A DNA stretch of 64,000 nt from contig CAJNDS010000313.1 of the NCBI GenBank assembly GCA_905221605.1, forward strand, positions 845,275 through 909,274, written 5' to 3'. The notes below the pieces were generated by a model. It was given only the letters and a program-made list of their open reading frames with translations, searched no databases and was not told the origin of the DNA. This document shows, in pieces, positions 1 through 12,800 of the stretch. The translations under genes and the position numbers were made by a program. Positions within the stretch are counted from its first letter, which is position 1. Each line of letters opens with the position of its first letter. The DNA comes from Symbiodinium natans. Lineage: Eukaryota > Sar > Dinophyceae > Suessiales > Symbiodiniaceae.

Positions 1-680
1 TTTGGTTCTACTTCTAGGGGATTGCCGTATACGCCCTAAAATCGTGCTACAGAGGAGCCTTTACGTAAGACCGAGTATGCAGCCCCAAACACCCACAGCC
101 CCCTGAGCGCTAACCACCCAGAGCCCGTCCAAACCCCCCTAAACCCCTGAACCTTTCAACTCTAAATCCCTGAAATTCCCAAACCCTACCTAGCCTTTCG
201 ACCCTAAACCCCAACCACGAAACCCCATAAAAAAGCACCATAAATACCCGAAATAACCCCAAAACGGCTCCAAAACGTTCAATACCCCAAACACATAAAC
301 ACCCGAAACACGCGAACGACCCTAAGCACCCTAAATCCCCAATGCCCGAAACCCTGAACACCCTAAATAACCTCAATACCCCAAATCCCCATAGAAAAAC
401 TCAGTTAAACAAAAACATAACATACACACCCCATAAATACCCGATAAACAACTTTACAAAAACCTGTAAATACGCAACAAAAGTCCTATAAATAATCTCA
501 AAAGCCCTATAGATACATATCCTAAAAACCCAACTGAATACCCTACAAAAGCCCTCAAACCCCCTATAAAACCCCTACAATCACTTTATTCCCTGTAAGT
601 CCCTAAATCCCTAAACCCTAAATCCCTAAACCCTAAACCCTAAACCCTAAACCCTAAACCCTAAACCCTCTTCATTTCCG

Positions 681-713
<33 letters not shown>

Positions 714-722
714 GAGCGTCCC
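1..722. repeat. Degenerate CCCTAAA-like region, no gene seen
   Basis: The first 600 bases are loosely periodic C-rich variants of the telomere-type unit (ACCCTAAA, CCCGAAA, CCCTATAAA) that decay with no open exon. A clean CCCTAAA array follows at 604-668, then a C tract and an A tract just before the first ATG of unit A. The tract may act as the pyrimidine tract of an acceptor at 715-716. Confidence 0.6.
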
Positions 723-803
723 ATGGCCGAAGGCGGCTCCCTGGCTTCCGCCGCAGAGCCCCGGAGCTCCGCTGGGCGTCGGCGGCATCCGGGACGGCAT
801 TTC
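723..803 (+). CDS. Unit A exon 1 with start codon
   Basis: Phase start→0. Reads MAEGGSLASAAEPRSSAG onward, 27 codons. An AG lies at 715-716 after the C and A tracts, suitable for cis or spliced-leader trans-splicing. The donor is GTAGGG at 804, running into TTTAGGG repeats. It is preceded by CCCTAAA repeats. Confidence 0.6.
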
Positions 804-3800
804 GTAGGGTTTTAGGGTTTAGGGTTTAGGGTTTAGGGTTCAGGGTTCAGGGTAAAGGGTTTAGGGTTTAGGGTTCAGGGTTTAGGGTCCCTTCGTGACC
901 TCACCCTAAGCCCTAACCCCAACCCCATGAAACAAGAAAGGGGCCCATTCTTGGGTTGATGGACAGCCGAGCTCTGCCATACGAGCCCTAAACCCTCAAC
1001 CCTAAACCCTAATCCCTAAACCCTAAACCCTAAACCCTAAACCCTAAACCCTAAACCCTAAACCCGCGTGTCGCCTCTGAGGCCCGGGGCGGCGAGGATG
1101 AGCCCTGGGGCCGTATCCAGGAGACACGAAAACGTACTGAAGTTGCATTGGGCTTAGACTTGCTCAGAGGGTTTAGGGTTTAGGGTTTAGGGTTTAGGGT
1201 TTAGGGTTTAGGGTTTAGGGTTTAGGGTTTAGGGTTTAGGGTTTAGGGTTGGGGTTTAGGGTCCTGTAAGCCCTATATAAGCCCCATAATTAAGAGTGTC
1301 CCAAAGTTGGGGCTGTTTTTGCAGCCCAGTTGGGTGATAAGGGGTAGGCCGAGGGTTTAGGGTTTAGGGTTTGGGGTTCAGGGATTCGTCTTTTCTAAGG
1401 GCAATTCCATGGTCCCTTAACATGGTCCCTTGCCTCTTTAAAAAGGGTTCTGAAGTGTGTGCCCTTGAGTTGTAAAGGGCACATAAGGGGCCCCCCCCGC
1501 CCCCCTTTCACGCAGAACTAGCCTGCGACTCTAGTTTGGGTCCTATAGAGTTTGCGGCGCAGGGCTTTGGGTCTCAAATATCCCCCCCAAAAAATCAAAA
1601 GAAACAAGAAATGAAAGTTACACACGCAAGGACTTTGGCTGGCGAGATCCTCAATACGGCTGGACGCATGGGGTCGGGGTTTAGGGTTTAGGCCCCCCTG
1701 CCACTGTGGTGTAGGGTTTAGGGGTTAAGGCTTAGGGTGACCCTAAACCCTGAACCCTAAACCCTTATAGGGCTTAGGGTGGAGGGTTTGGGGTTTAGGG
1801 TTCAGCAAAACTTGGCCGTCGAAGCAAAGGTTCCTTCACCGCTCGCGGATGGACCCCCCCCCCCTGACAATGCGTTTAGGAAAAGGGATCCACTTGGGCG
1901 GTTGTCCAAATTATGATCCATTTTGGGGGTACCCTAAATATTAGGTGCCGTACTATGATAGGGATCCAAAGAGGCCATGTGGAAATTAAGAGAGTTGGTA
2001 AACTCCTTCCTTAATTTCTCCTTCTAAGAGTTCTAGAGGTTACGGGGTATGGGTTTGGGCTATGTTATTATTCTTGGGCTATACATTGGCACAGTAACCC
2101 AGTGGTACCCTTTTCCTTTTTTTGGTTCAAGGTTCCCTTATTATCAAGTAACCAACCCCAAAAAAGGGTGCCCATATTGTAATATGGCTACTGGGCTGCC
2201 AAGTCGTTATGGGTACCAACATTCATGACATAGCAGGGATGGGTGGGTTGTTCTGAACGGGGGGCCCCTTTCTAGAAGGCTCCTGATAACGAGATTCCTC
2301 AAAGGGTGCACACTTTAGGACACCCTATGACCTTCTCCCGCAGCCAATTCCTTCCCAACGTTTTGGGCTTTAGCGTTTAGCAGCTTAGCATTTGGAGTTT
2401 TGCGTTTTGGGGGATGTTGCGCCACTTCCAATTTGGAATATGTTTTGCCTTTCGCGCCTTTTGCTTAGTTGCGGACCCGGCTATACAAAGCTGGGGATGG
2501 TTGCAAGCCCATGAGACTTAAACCCTAAACCCTAAACCCTTAATTCCCTTAAACCCTAAACCCTAAACCCTAAACCCTAATTCCCTCAAACCCTAAACCT
2601 TAAACCCTAAACTTGTCGGGTCTGAGAGAGCTTTAGGATTCGCTCAAGTCCAGACTCCCATTCCGATGCCCAGCTTTCCTGGGTTTAGGGTTTAGGGTTT
2701 AGGGTTTTGGGTTTAGGGTTTAGGGTTTAGGGTTTAGGGTTGCAAAAACTCCTTTTCCCTGTCACCCGGGTGCAGGGTTCAGGGTTTGGGGTTCGGGGTT
2801 TGGGGCTTAGGTACTGGGTAGGGAACCTGTAATCTTTTTGGTGATATAGAACCCTCCTATATACAGAAGGTGAACCTTGTTCGGGCCAAGGTACTCAGCC
2901 CCTACTGCCTGGTTCTTAGTAGGGAATGAGGGAATGAGGTACCCTAGATAATCCCGTAAAGGCTGTATATAGGCCCTAAACCCTAAACCCTACACCCTAA
3001 ACCCTAAACCCTAAGGGGGTGTGGGGTTCGGGTTGGGGTGTTTCTTGACCCAGGTCCTGGCAGGAGCGATTCTCGGATGACGAGAATCTGCTGAACTTGG
3101 CGTCTGAACCTCAGCAGCTCGGGGTTTCGGGTTTAGGGTTTAGGGTTTAGGGTTTTAGGGCGTGTTTGCGGGGGATTTCCCAAGTTGAAGTGTTCTGAGG
3201 TTGTGCGAGGGGTGCAAAGGCTAGAGGGCCTTGTGCTGCGCGGTGATGTTTTGTTCCGGCCAGCACCCCCAACACTGAGGCCTTTCCACACCTTTTAAAT
3301 GAGGCGCATTTGCCGAATCCAGAGGAGTTTAGGATAAAGTACGTGCGTTCAGGTACTTGATCATTATCTCGATTGGCTGCTTCAGGTAAGCACGACCAAA
3401 TCATTAGGCTCAAGGCTAAACCCTAAACCCTAAACCCTAAACTCCTAAACTCCTAAACCCTAATCCCTAAACCCAACTCAGCTCCCGAAGCTCCCGACCC
3501 TAAACCGTATGTAAGCCCTGCAAAAACTAGTGAGCGTTTTTTTTTGCAGGCTGCTCCGTGTTGTGTTTCTTATGATCCCCCCCTGGTTCTCCTTGTTCCA
3601 GACGCTGGTTCTCCGTGCTTCTCCGTGCTTATTCTGTCGTTTGCGGGGGGGGGGCTTCTCAGATTCAACTGTGCTTGTGCTTGGCTTCTTTGGGTGTGGG
3701 TGGGGGCGCCGGCATAACCGGAGTTTGGTTGGAGAGGGGTTTAGAGTTTAGGGTTTAGGGTTTAGGGTTTAGGGTTTAGGGTTTAGGGTTTAGGGTTTAG

Positions 3801-6800
3801 GGTTTAGGGTTTAGGGGTGGGCGGCATGCTGAGGGAGCATGGGGTTGCGCGGGGATGAAGTTTTTCATGTGACTGCACCATGTGACTGGATCTTGTGACT
3901 GAATTTCGGCTTGCCCTTTAGGGTTTAGGCTTTAGATTTGGGCATTTTTCAGAAGGGCATCCTCAATATATCCCCCAACAGACCGTATTCCTTGTTCTAG
4001 GAACCCCCCCAAGAAGGGTACCCCTGTTGATCGGAAACCTCCGCTTGTTTCGGGGATTTCGTGGTTGGGGTTTTCTAAATGGGTTCTGTATGGTTTCAGG
4101 GCCTGGATCGGGTCTGGCATAGGGTTCTTGGAGGGTACTTCGGGCGCAGGCTGGGTCGCAGGGCGGTTCCAGGGTTTCGGATTGCTGGTTGAAGGATCTC
4201 TAGGGTCCTTAATGCCTAAGCCCTAATTCAACCCCAAACCCTGAACCCGAAGCCCTAAACCGCATTTGAATGTTTAGGGAACCTCGAGAGGTTGGGCTGG
4301 AACAGCACCAAAGTGAGGGTTGGACCTCCCAGGTACGCCGTGTCCCACAACACGTACCGCTTCAACCGAGGCGTCTTGATCCCATGGGATGCAATGATGC
4401 GTCCACCCCCCACTCTAACTACTGCCTGCCTCCAACCCTAAACCCTAAACCCTAAACCCTAAACCCTAAACCCTAAATCCTAAACCCTAAACCCTAAACC
4501 CTAAACCCTAAACTCTTCTTGCCTTCTTGGGTTGCTGGGAGTTAGGGTTGGGCTTGTGTTTGCATGGCATGCCAGAACTTTCCAGGATGGGTTGGGCTTG
4601 GTTCTTAGGAGCTGTGGTGGGCCATGATTGCTCATTTTGAAGTTGCTTGTAAGACATGGTTTAGGGTGTATCTGTTTTGGCTGTGTTAATCTCCGACAGC
4701 TGTGGGAATTGGAGAGCCCTAACCCTAAACCCAGGGAATCGGAAGCTAAGTTTAGGGTTAGGGTTTATGGTTCAGGGTTCAGGGTTTAGGGTCTATTTCT
4801 TGACCTTAGGGTTTAGGGCTTACAGGAATTTAAGCTTGTGGCCTGAGGCTTAAGCTAAGATATCGGTCTCATGAGGCTCTGGGTTCAGGATGGGAATACA
4901 TGTCCATAGTCTATAGTCTACATGCACTCTTGACATGTAGTTGCTTATGTTTTCGTTGTTGCTCAATATATACATATATATACATATGCATATACATATG
5001 TATATACATGACTATAGTAGTTTACGTGTACAGTATGCATGTATATGCATGTATGTATGTATGTATGTATGCATGTTGTTATTTACATACTTATAGGATA
5101 CTGTAGGTTTAGGGTACGGGTTTGGTGTGTGGTTCAGGGTTCGGCCACAACCCCCTCCCCGAAGCCCACAGGAAGGTTCATGGGGATTGTAGAAGTAGGG
5201 TTTGAAGTACCAACCTCCCCACCCCCCACCGCCCTAATCACGCTACCGCATGTTTTAACTTTAGCTGCGCTGCACCTACGTCGCACCGGGATCCCCAAGT
5301 ATTCCCTTGTGTTTTTTTCTTCAGGGTCTCTGCGTCCTAAACCCTAAGCCCTAAACCCTAAACCCTAAACCCTAAACCCTAAACCCTAAACCGTCCAATT
5401 GAGAATTTTTGTTTCAAGGGGTAGTGGGGCGCTCCTCGATGCGCTTTCAGGCTGTGGCGGCCGGACTTGGACTTACTTTGGCTGTAGGGCTCAGGTAGAG
5501 CAGAGGGGGAAATGGGTCCGGTTTGCGTTTGGCGCGATACGCCGAAAAAACCCTAAACCCAAACCCTGCAGATCATGATGATGATGATGATCATCATCAT
5601 CATCATCATCATTTAGGGTTTATGGTTTAGGGTTTAGAGCACAGGCATGCAGTGCGGGCTGTATGGTGCCGTGCTCTGCAGGGCGCCAGAGGTACGGCAG
5701 AGGGGGAGGGAGGGCCAGGAGTTTCCGGGTTTAGGGGGCTTTAGGGTTTAGGGTTTAGGGTTTGGGGTTTAGGGTTTAGGGTTTATGCCGGGACCGGGGT
5801 TCGGCCCCCAACAAGGCCGGAGTGTTTGATTCTGGTTTTTGTTGGGGGGGGGGGGGGGGGGGTAGTTTAGGGTATTGGGTTTAGGTTTAGGGTTTAGGGT
5901 TTAGGGTTTAGGGTTTAGGGTTTAGGGTTTAGGGTTTAGGCTTCTGGCTTCTTGCCAGGGTTGTGCTTTCTGTTCGGGGGTCCAGCGAGGGTGAGGAGGG
6001 TGAGGGGGACTCTTGGGACTCGGGGGTGTTTGTTTCCCGACTTAGGGTTTAGGGTTTAGGGTTTAGGGTTTAGGGTTTAGGGTTTAGGGTTTAGGGTTTA
6101 GGGTTTAGGGTCTGTGCCAGGGGGGAAGGGGGGCTAGGTAGGCTTCGGGTTTAGGGTTCGGTGTTAGGGCTTGGGGTAAGGGGGGCGGTGTTTGGGCTTG
6201 GAGGGTCTGGGGCGCACGGGTTGGGTTTAGGGTTTAAGGCTTTAAGGGTTAACGATCTGAGGCCCTCCACCCTACTGCAGTTAGACTCTGTGGTGCTTTA
6301 CTGTAACTTTAGATCCTTCGCCTTTGTGGGTTTATTGGGCTTCTTAATAAGGCAGCTAAAAATTAAATTCATAGCTACCCGGCTAAGTGCAGCCAAGTAA
6401 ACCCTAAACTGCAGATGTTGCTTGCGACACCCAAATTGGACAGTTCACACGGCTCTTATGGCTCTTGGAAGGACGGCCAAGTCAAATCTCTAAACCTAAC
6501 ATAGGGGTCGGATGAGTTACTCATAGTATTCCCGTATGGCCCCTACCATAATAAACCCCAGAACCCTATTCTAACTACTCAGGCCCCAAAATTTGGCAGA
6601 CGCATCACCACCCTTAACAGGAGCCTGGTGTCGGACGCATCCAGGCATATGGCGCTCCAAGCCTTACAGTTCAGCCTGCTTGAACGCTGGCAAACCCGAA
6701 GCTTTTCTCTAATTATCCACGAGCCCCAAACCCGAAACCCTAAACCCTAAACCCTAAAGTTACAGAGGCTAGGTGCGACAAAAGATGCAGCTGGCCCTTT

Positions 6801-9800
6801 CCGAGCCATGGCCGACATCGAGATCGCCTTGGCCCACCTTGACGAGGCCGTTTTCAAGCTGCTTCCCCTGTTTTGGGCTTTAGGGTTTAGGGTTTAGGGT
6901 TAGGGTTTGGGGTTTAACCCTAAACCCTTAAAGCCTAAACCCTCGACCCAAAAACCTAAAGGGTGGGGGGCGGGGGGGGGGGGGATATTTGAATTTGGGT
7001 TCAAGTGGCGGGGTTTAGGGTTTTAAGCGCTAGGTTACCCGTTTTCATACATCCCCAAAAGCACAAAATCCTGGTCTTAAGAACCCCCAAGATCAGTACC
7101 CTAAGTTTGGCAAAGCCCCATACAGCACCCTCTTTATAGCAACCGCATGAGTTGTCGTGTCCTGAAGCCAAAGCCTCACATAAACGTTATTTTGCAGTTT
7201 AAGGCTTAGGGTTTAGGGTTTAGGGTTTAGGGTTTAGGGTTTAGGGTTTAGGGCCTTTTCGTGGACTCCCCAACAAAAACTTTCGGAGCATCGTCATCCC
7301 GAGTTCCCGCGGTGTAATACCTGAGCTGTCACACACCGCAACATCGACAAGTAACCGAACACTTGACTCTGTGCTGCCTTTCTGTAACTTTAGATCCTTA
7401 AGCTTTTTGGGTTTATTGGGTTTCTTAATAAGGCATTTAAAATTAAATTCATAGCTACCCGGCTAAGTGCAGCCAAGTTGAGAATCGCAAACCTACTCCA
7501 ACACCCCAAGCCCCACTTCTCCCAACAAATCCCACGCTAAACCCTCTCAACCCTCTAAACCCTCTCACCCTCTTAACCCTCTTAACCCTGTAAACCCTCT
7601 AAACCCTCTAACCCTATCAACCCTCTAAACCCTCCAACCCTATAAACCCGCTGAAACCTATAAACCCTCTAAGACACCCTTCGAAACCCTCTAACCCTAT
7701 AAGCCCTAGAAGCCTCGAAACCCTCTAAACCCTCTAGCCCTGTAAACCCTTCAAACCCTCTAAACCCTTCTAAACCCTGAAACCCTATAAGCCCTCTAAA
7801 CCCTAAACCCTAAGCCCCATAAGCCCTACAAGCCCTATCAGCCCATGCCCGAGAAACCCTGCGCCCGCGAGGCGAAGAAGATCCCCCGCCGAGAGGAGTG
7901 CGTCCGCCAGATCCGCGAAGCTTACGCGGAGAGGCGCCGTGGCGCGGCATGTAGTAGGGTTTAGGGTTTAGGATTTAGGGTTTAGGGTTTAGGGTTTAGG
8001 CTTTAGTCTGGGCTTCTTCTGGGGTTATTCTGGGGTTATTTTGGGGTTTGTGGGGTTTCTGGGGTCTCCGGGGTCTAGTGCTTAAGGTCTAGGATTCGGC
8101 CTACACCCCCAATCCGGCACACCATCACTAGAGGGTTCAGATCTGCGCTAAGGTGCTCTCCTTAAGCATTTCCAGAGTTTATAGGGCATGACACCCTTAT
8201 TCCGTTGTTGAGGGGGTGGGGGCCGGTTCCCTTGTAAACGAGTATACATAGGCACCCTGTTGGTTTGTAAGTTGCTGCTGCGCCCTAAACCCTACAAAGC
8301 CTAAACTCGCTAAACCCTATAATTCACCCCAAACCCTCGAAACCCTACAAACCCTATAAACCCTAAGCCTGAAGCCCTAAAGCCCTGGGCCCTAAAGCCC
8401 TAGGCCCTAAAGCCCTAGGCCCTAAACCCTCACCCCTAAGCCCTAACCCCTAAGCCCTAAGCCCTAAACCCTCAGCCCCAAACCCTAACCCTTAAACCCT
8501 GAGCCCTAAACCCTAAACCCTAAACCCAAACCCTAGGCCCTAAACCCTAAGCCCTAAGCCCTAAGCCCTAAACTCCAAACCTTTCCTGGAGGTATCTAAC
8601 GTCGATTGGGGTGGACACCAACGCTCGATGCCGATCCTTGCAGCGGGAAGCTGCGCGGACGGAAAGTTGAAAGCTACCAATCATGAGGGTTTAGGGTTTG
8701 GGGTTTTGGGTTTTGGGTCTTGGGTTTGGGCCCGTGAACCCGAAGCCCATGGAGCCCTTGCCCCCCGAAGGCCAAAGAAGCCCGAGGATGCCTACATAAA
8801 GCCCTGCGGTGCCTTGAGGTTGAGGGTTTAGGCTTTAGGGTTTAGGGTTTAGGGTTTAGGGCTTGGGGGTGTAGGGGTGTAGGGGTGTAGGGGTGTAGGG
8901 TTCCCTGAAAACCCTAAACCCTAAACCGCAAGTCTTGACTCCTTGCCTCGGCCCCTTCTTCCGCTGCAGGTGCTTCGACGTGCTCCCCTGAGCGAATGTC
9001 AGATCGAGGCGTGGGGTTTGTAGTTCCTTAGGGAGATAAGTTAGGGGCTTTGGGTCTTTAGCGGTTTTAGTGGGGTTGAGTGTTCAGGTTTAGGGCAAGT
9101 GTAGTGTTTAGGGCGAGGCCGGGAGGGCTGCACACACTGACACAGATACAGACGCAGACACAGACAGACGCAGACGCAGACACAGCGACAGAGAGGGAGA
9201 GAGAGAGAGAGAGACGCCCCCGGCCCTCCACAAGTTTAGGTAGGCTTTCGCGAACTTTTTTTCTGCCGGCTCTTGTTGTAAGATTCCTTCTGGATCTGCA
9301 CAAAGGAGGCTTCGGGTGTGCCCCCCCCCCCCCCCCCAGCCCACTCTGATGGTCAACTGACTAGATCGGCTGGGTGTAGGGTTTGGGTTTCAGGGTTTAG
9401 AGTTTCGGCTTATTTAGGGTTGAGAGTTTCGGGTCTAGGGTTTAGGGTTTAAGAGAACTACATCTTCAATGCTCTTCAGGGGTTTAAGGGACTGCCTGGA
9501 TTGCTTTCGCACCCCCCGTCGATGCCTCGAGGCCCCCTCGTGGCGCTAACTACCCCTTAAACCCTAAAAACCCTTAAACTGAATCTCGTAAATCCCTGAA
9601 ACTCCTAAACCCTAAACCAGGGTAACTACCCCTTAAACCCTAAACACCCTTAAACTGAATCTCGTAAATCCCTGAAACTCCTAAACCCTAAACCAGGGTT
9701 TTAGGGTTCAGGGGCTCGGGCCGAAAGCCCCAAAACAATTCTTAGAATCCCCCCCAACAAATCCTAACTTAGTAGCTGAGTGAGTACACTTTACACTTTT

Positions 9801-12800
9801 TGGATACAACAATCCTCTACTAGAACTGAAAGTGTACACCTTGTTGGGGCTTACGAACTCAGCAACGAAGCTAGATACCCCAAACCCTAAACCCTAAACC
9901 CCTAAACCCCTAAACCCTAAACCCTAAACCCTAAACCCTAAACCCTAAACCCTAAACCCTACAGATGCCGACGCCGCCAGGGCGCCTGGAATAACCGGGG
10001 CTCTGCCGTCATCGACCGACTCCGCATCCGCCAGCCGCGGCTGGGCGAGGAGGACGTGGAGAACGAGGCGCCCGCTCTTGGAGGGGTTTAGGGTTTAGGG
10101 GTTTAGGGTTTGGGGTTTGGGGTTTGGGGTTTAGGGTTTAGGGTTCAGGGTTTAGGGTTTGGGGTTTGGGGTTTGGGGTCTAGGGTCTAGGGTTTAGGGT
10201 TTGGGGTTTAGGGTTTAGGGTTTGCAGGGGTTGAGGGTGCATGTTGAGCAAGCGGATGCCCCAGTGCTCCAGCAGCCGGATCCGGCAAGGGAGGTGGCCC
10301 CACCCAAGGTGGCCCAGCAGCAGCCAAACGTCTCGAAGTTGGATTCGTCTCCATGAGCGAGACGCTTCTGGCACGGGACAGTCGGGTGTACGTAAAACAG
10401 TCACAAGTCTTCGGGGCATGGTATGGGTCGCGCTTCTTGAGCCAAAATGGCTGGGCTTGCGCCGTCGGGGCAAGGATTTGTGAGCTTAGGGTTTTCTAGT
10501 GTTTGGGGTTTAGGAGTTAAGGGTTTAGGGAGTTCTACCTGAGGGCTCCCTACAATGCAGCTCCTTTTTAGGGGATCAGTTCTAGGGGATTATAGAGTAT
10601 ACTGCCCTAAACCGGGTTTAGAGGGGCTTTTGGGGAAATCTTGTGCGGGCTGTTAAGAAGGTATGAGGGGTGTTGGAATTGTTTGGGCCTGGTTTTGCTC
10701 ATGCGTTTCATTTGAAAAATCACTTGCACCCCAACCCTATTGAAGCCCTAAACCCTAAGCCCTAAGCCGTAAGCCCTCAGCCCTAGACCCGAAGCCCTAA
10801 GCCCGAAGCCCTAAGCCCTAAGCCCTGAGCCCCAACCCCTAAGCTCTAAGCCCTCAGCTCTAAGCCCTCAGCCCTAAGCCCTAGGCCCGAAGCCCTAAAC
10901 CCTAAACCCTAAACCCTAAACCCTAAACCCTAAACCCTAAACCCTAAACCCTAAACCCTAAACCCTAAACCCTAGGCCCTGCACCCTAAGTTCCCAGTGC
11001 TAGGAGGAGGAGCATGCCGAGCTGGAGGAAGCCGAGGGCCAAATTTCGCACAGCCGGGTCGGTCACACAGGTGCAGCCTAGCTTAGGGCTCAGGGTTCAG
11101 GGTTCAGGGTTAGGGTTTAGGGTTTAGGGTTTAGGGTTTAGGGTTTAGGGTTTAGGGTTTAGGGTTTAGGGTTTAGGGTTTAGGGTTTAGGGTTTAGGGT
11201 TTAGGGTTTAGGGCTCAGGGTGTAGGGTTACAGTTGAGGGTTTAGAGTTTGTTTCAATAGGGTTCTGTAGGGTTTGTAGGGTTTCGAGGGTTTTGTGGGG
11301 CTTTATACGGTTTTATCAGTTTCATAGGGCTTTCCAAGGTTTTACAGGTTTTTGGAGGGTCTTGTCGGGTGTGCTAGGGATTTATAGGGTTTTATAGTGT
11401 GGTATAGGGCGTTTTAGGGTTTTATAGGGTTTCATAGGTTGTTTCATAGGGTTTTATAGGTTTTTTTTTGTTCCGGTTTTTGTCGGCTGTTGTCGGGTTT
11501 TACGGGGTCTTATGTTGTTTTATAGGGTGTATAAGGGTACAGGGCCAACGGCGTTCAAACCGACCCAAGAACCTCAAAGGTTTCGGGTCTATAGGGCTTG
11601 GGCTTATAAGGGTTTAGGGTCTAGGGTTAGCCCTTTTATGGAGGTTAAAGTCGATGATTTCTGGCTGTTGAATTGGTTGCTCTGAACCCTGATCCTGATG
11701 TTTACCGCGCAGAGTTAAGGTCATGACCAGACCGTAAACTCTCAACAAACCCTAAACCCTAAACCCCTGACCCTAAACCCTCCTATCATCCCCGTCTTAT
11801 CTAAGTCCGACGAAAAGCAAGGCCCAGCCTTTAATCAAGCTTGGCTTGGGCCCGGGATGGGGCCAGAGATTGCCCTCAAACCCTAAACCCTAAACAACCC
11901 TAAACCCTAAGCCCTAAACCCTACACCCTAAATCCTAAACCCTAAACCCTGAACCTTAAACCCTAAACCCTGGGATGGGGCCAGGGTCTGATGATTGCAA
12001 AGTAAGAGTTTGAGCGGCTCCTTGATCCATGAGTCGTTTCTTGGAGGCTCATCGGTACCTAGAAGTGGGGGTCAGAAGCACTCTGAAGAGGGTCATAACC
12101 ATAGCTACCCTACTCATAATGACCCTTCTTGTAAGCATACAACCAGAGTTACCCTACTTGTAACGTCCCTACTCATATGCATACAAGCATAGTTACCCTA
12201 CTTATAGTCTCCCTACTTATGTAAGTGCCTGTGAACCTTGAAGTATGTAGCGTTATGAGCAGGGCAGCTCGAAAAAGTCACTTGCGGTAACCTTACATGA
12301 GGGAGGCGGGGAATTTGCCACGTAAACCTTTAATTCTAAACCCTAAACCCTAAACCCTAAGCCCTAAACCCTAGGTGCATCCCCAAGTTTAAGGGTTCAG
12401 GCTTCCGGGTGTGGCGGGCCTTGCGGGAGATTGGGGTTTCTTGTTTTTTTTTTTTTTTGGGGGGGGGGGGGGGGGCCTTTGAGTAAGAGTTGCTGGATGT
12501 CAATTTTTTCCCTCCAGGGGAGACCCTGACTAGAACACACTCTAAGAACTCTGTGGTGCTTTGCTGTAACTTTAGATCCTTAGCCTTTTTGGGTTTATTG
12601 GGTTTCTGAATAGGGCAGCTAAGAATTTAAATTCATAGCTACCCCGGGTAAGTGCAGCCAAGTGAGACTCTGAGACCCTGGGGGGGCAGGTTACATCAAG
12701 CCACTGCTCGGATGGGTGAATCCGTATCAGATCAATGCGCGCGGTGGCCTAGGTGCAGTTTTTCCTGGGTTCCCCCTGCTACTAAACCCTAAAACCCTAA

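Noticed and set aside
600-1262. A true chromosome end at the left edge
   Set aside because: The arrays are short, alternate in orientation and continue for 60 kb with unique DNA between them. A chromosome end would have one long array in one direction.
6286-6397. Spliced-leader gene or relic in family H
   Set aside because: The end GCAGCCAAG only loosely resembles the dinoflagellate leader end; the rest does not match.
9067-9356. Ser/Val-rich proteins on the - strand
   Set aside because: Translation of the CAGA/GA microsatellite and the C17 tract, inside an intron.
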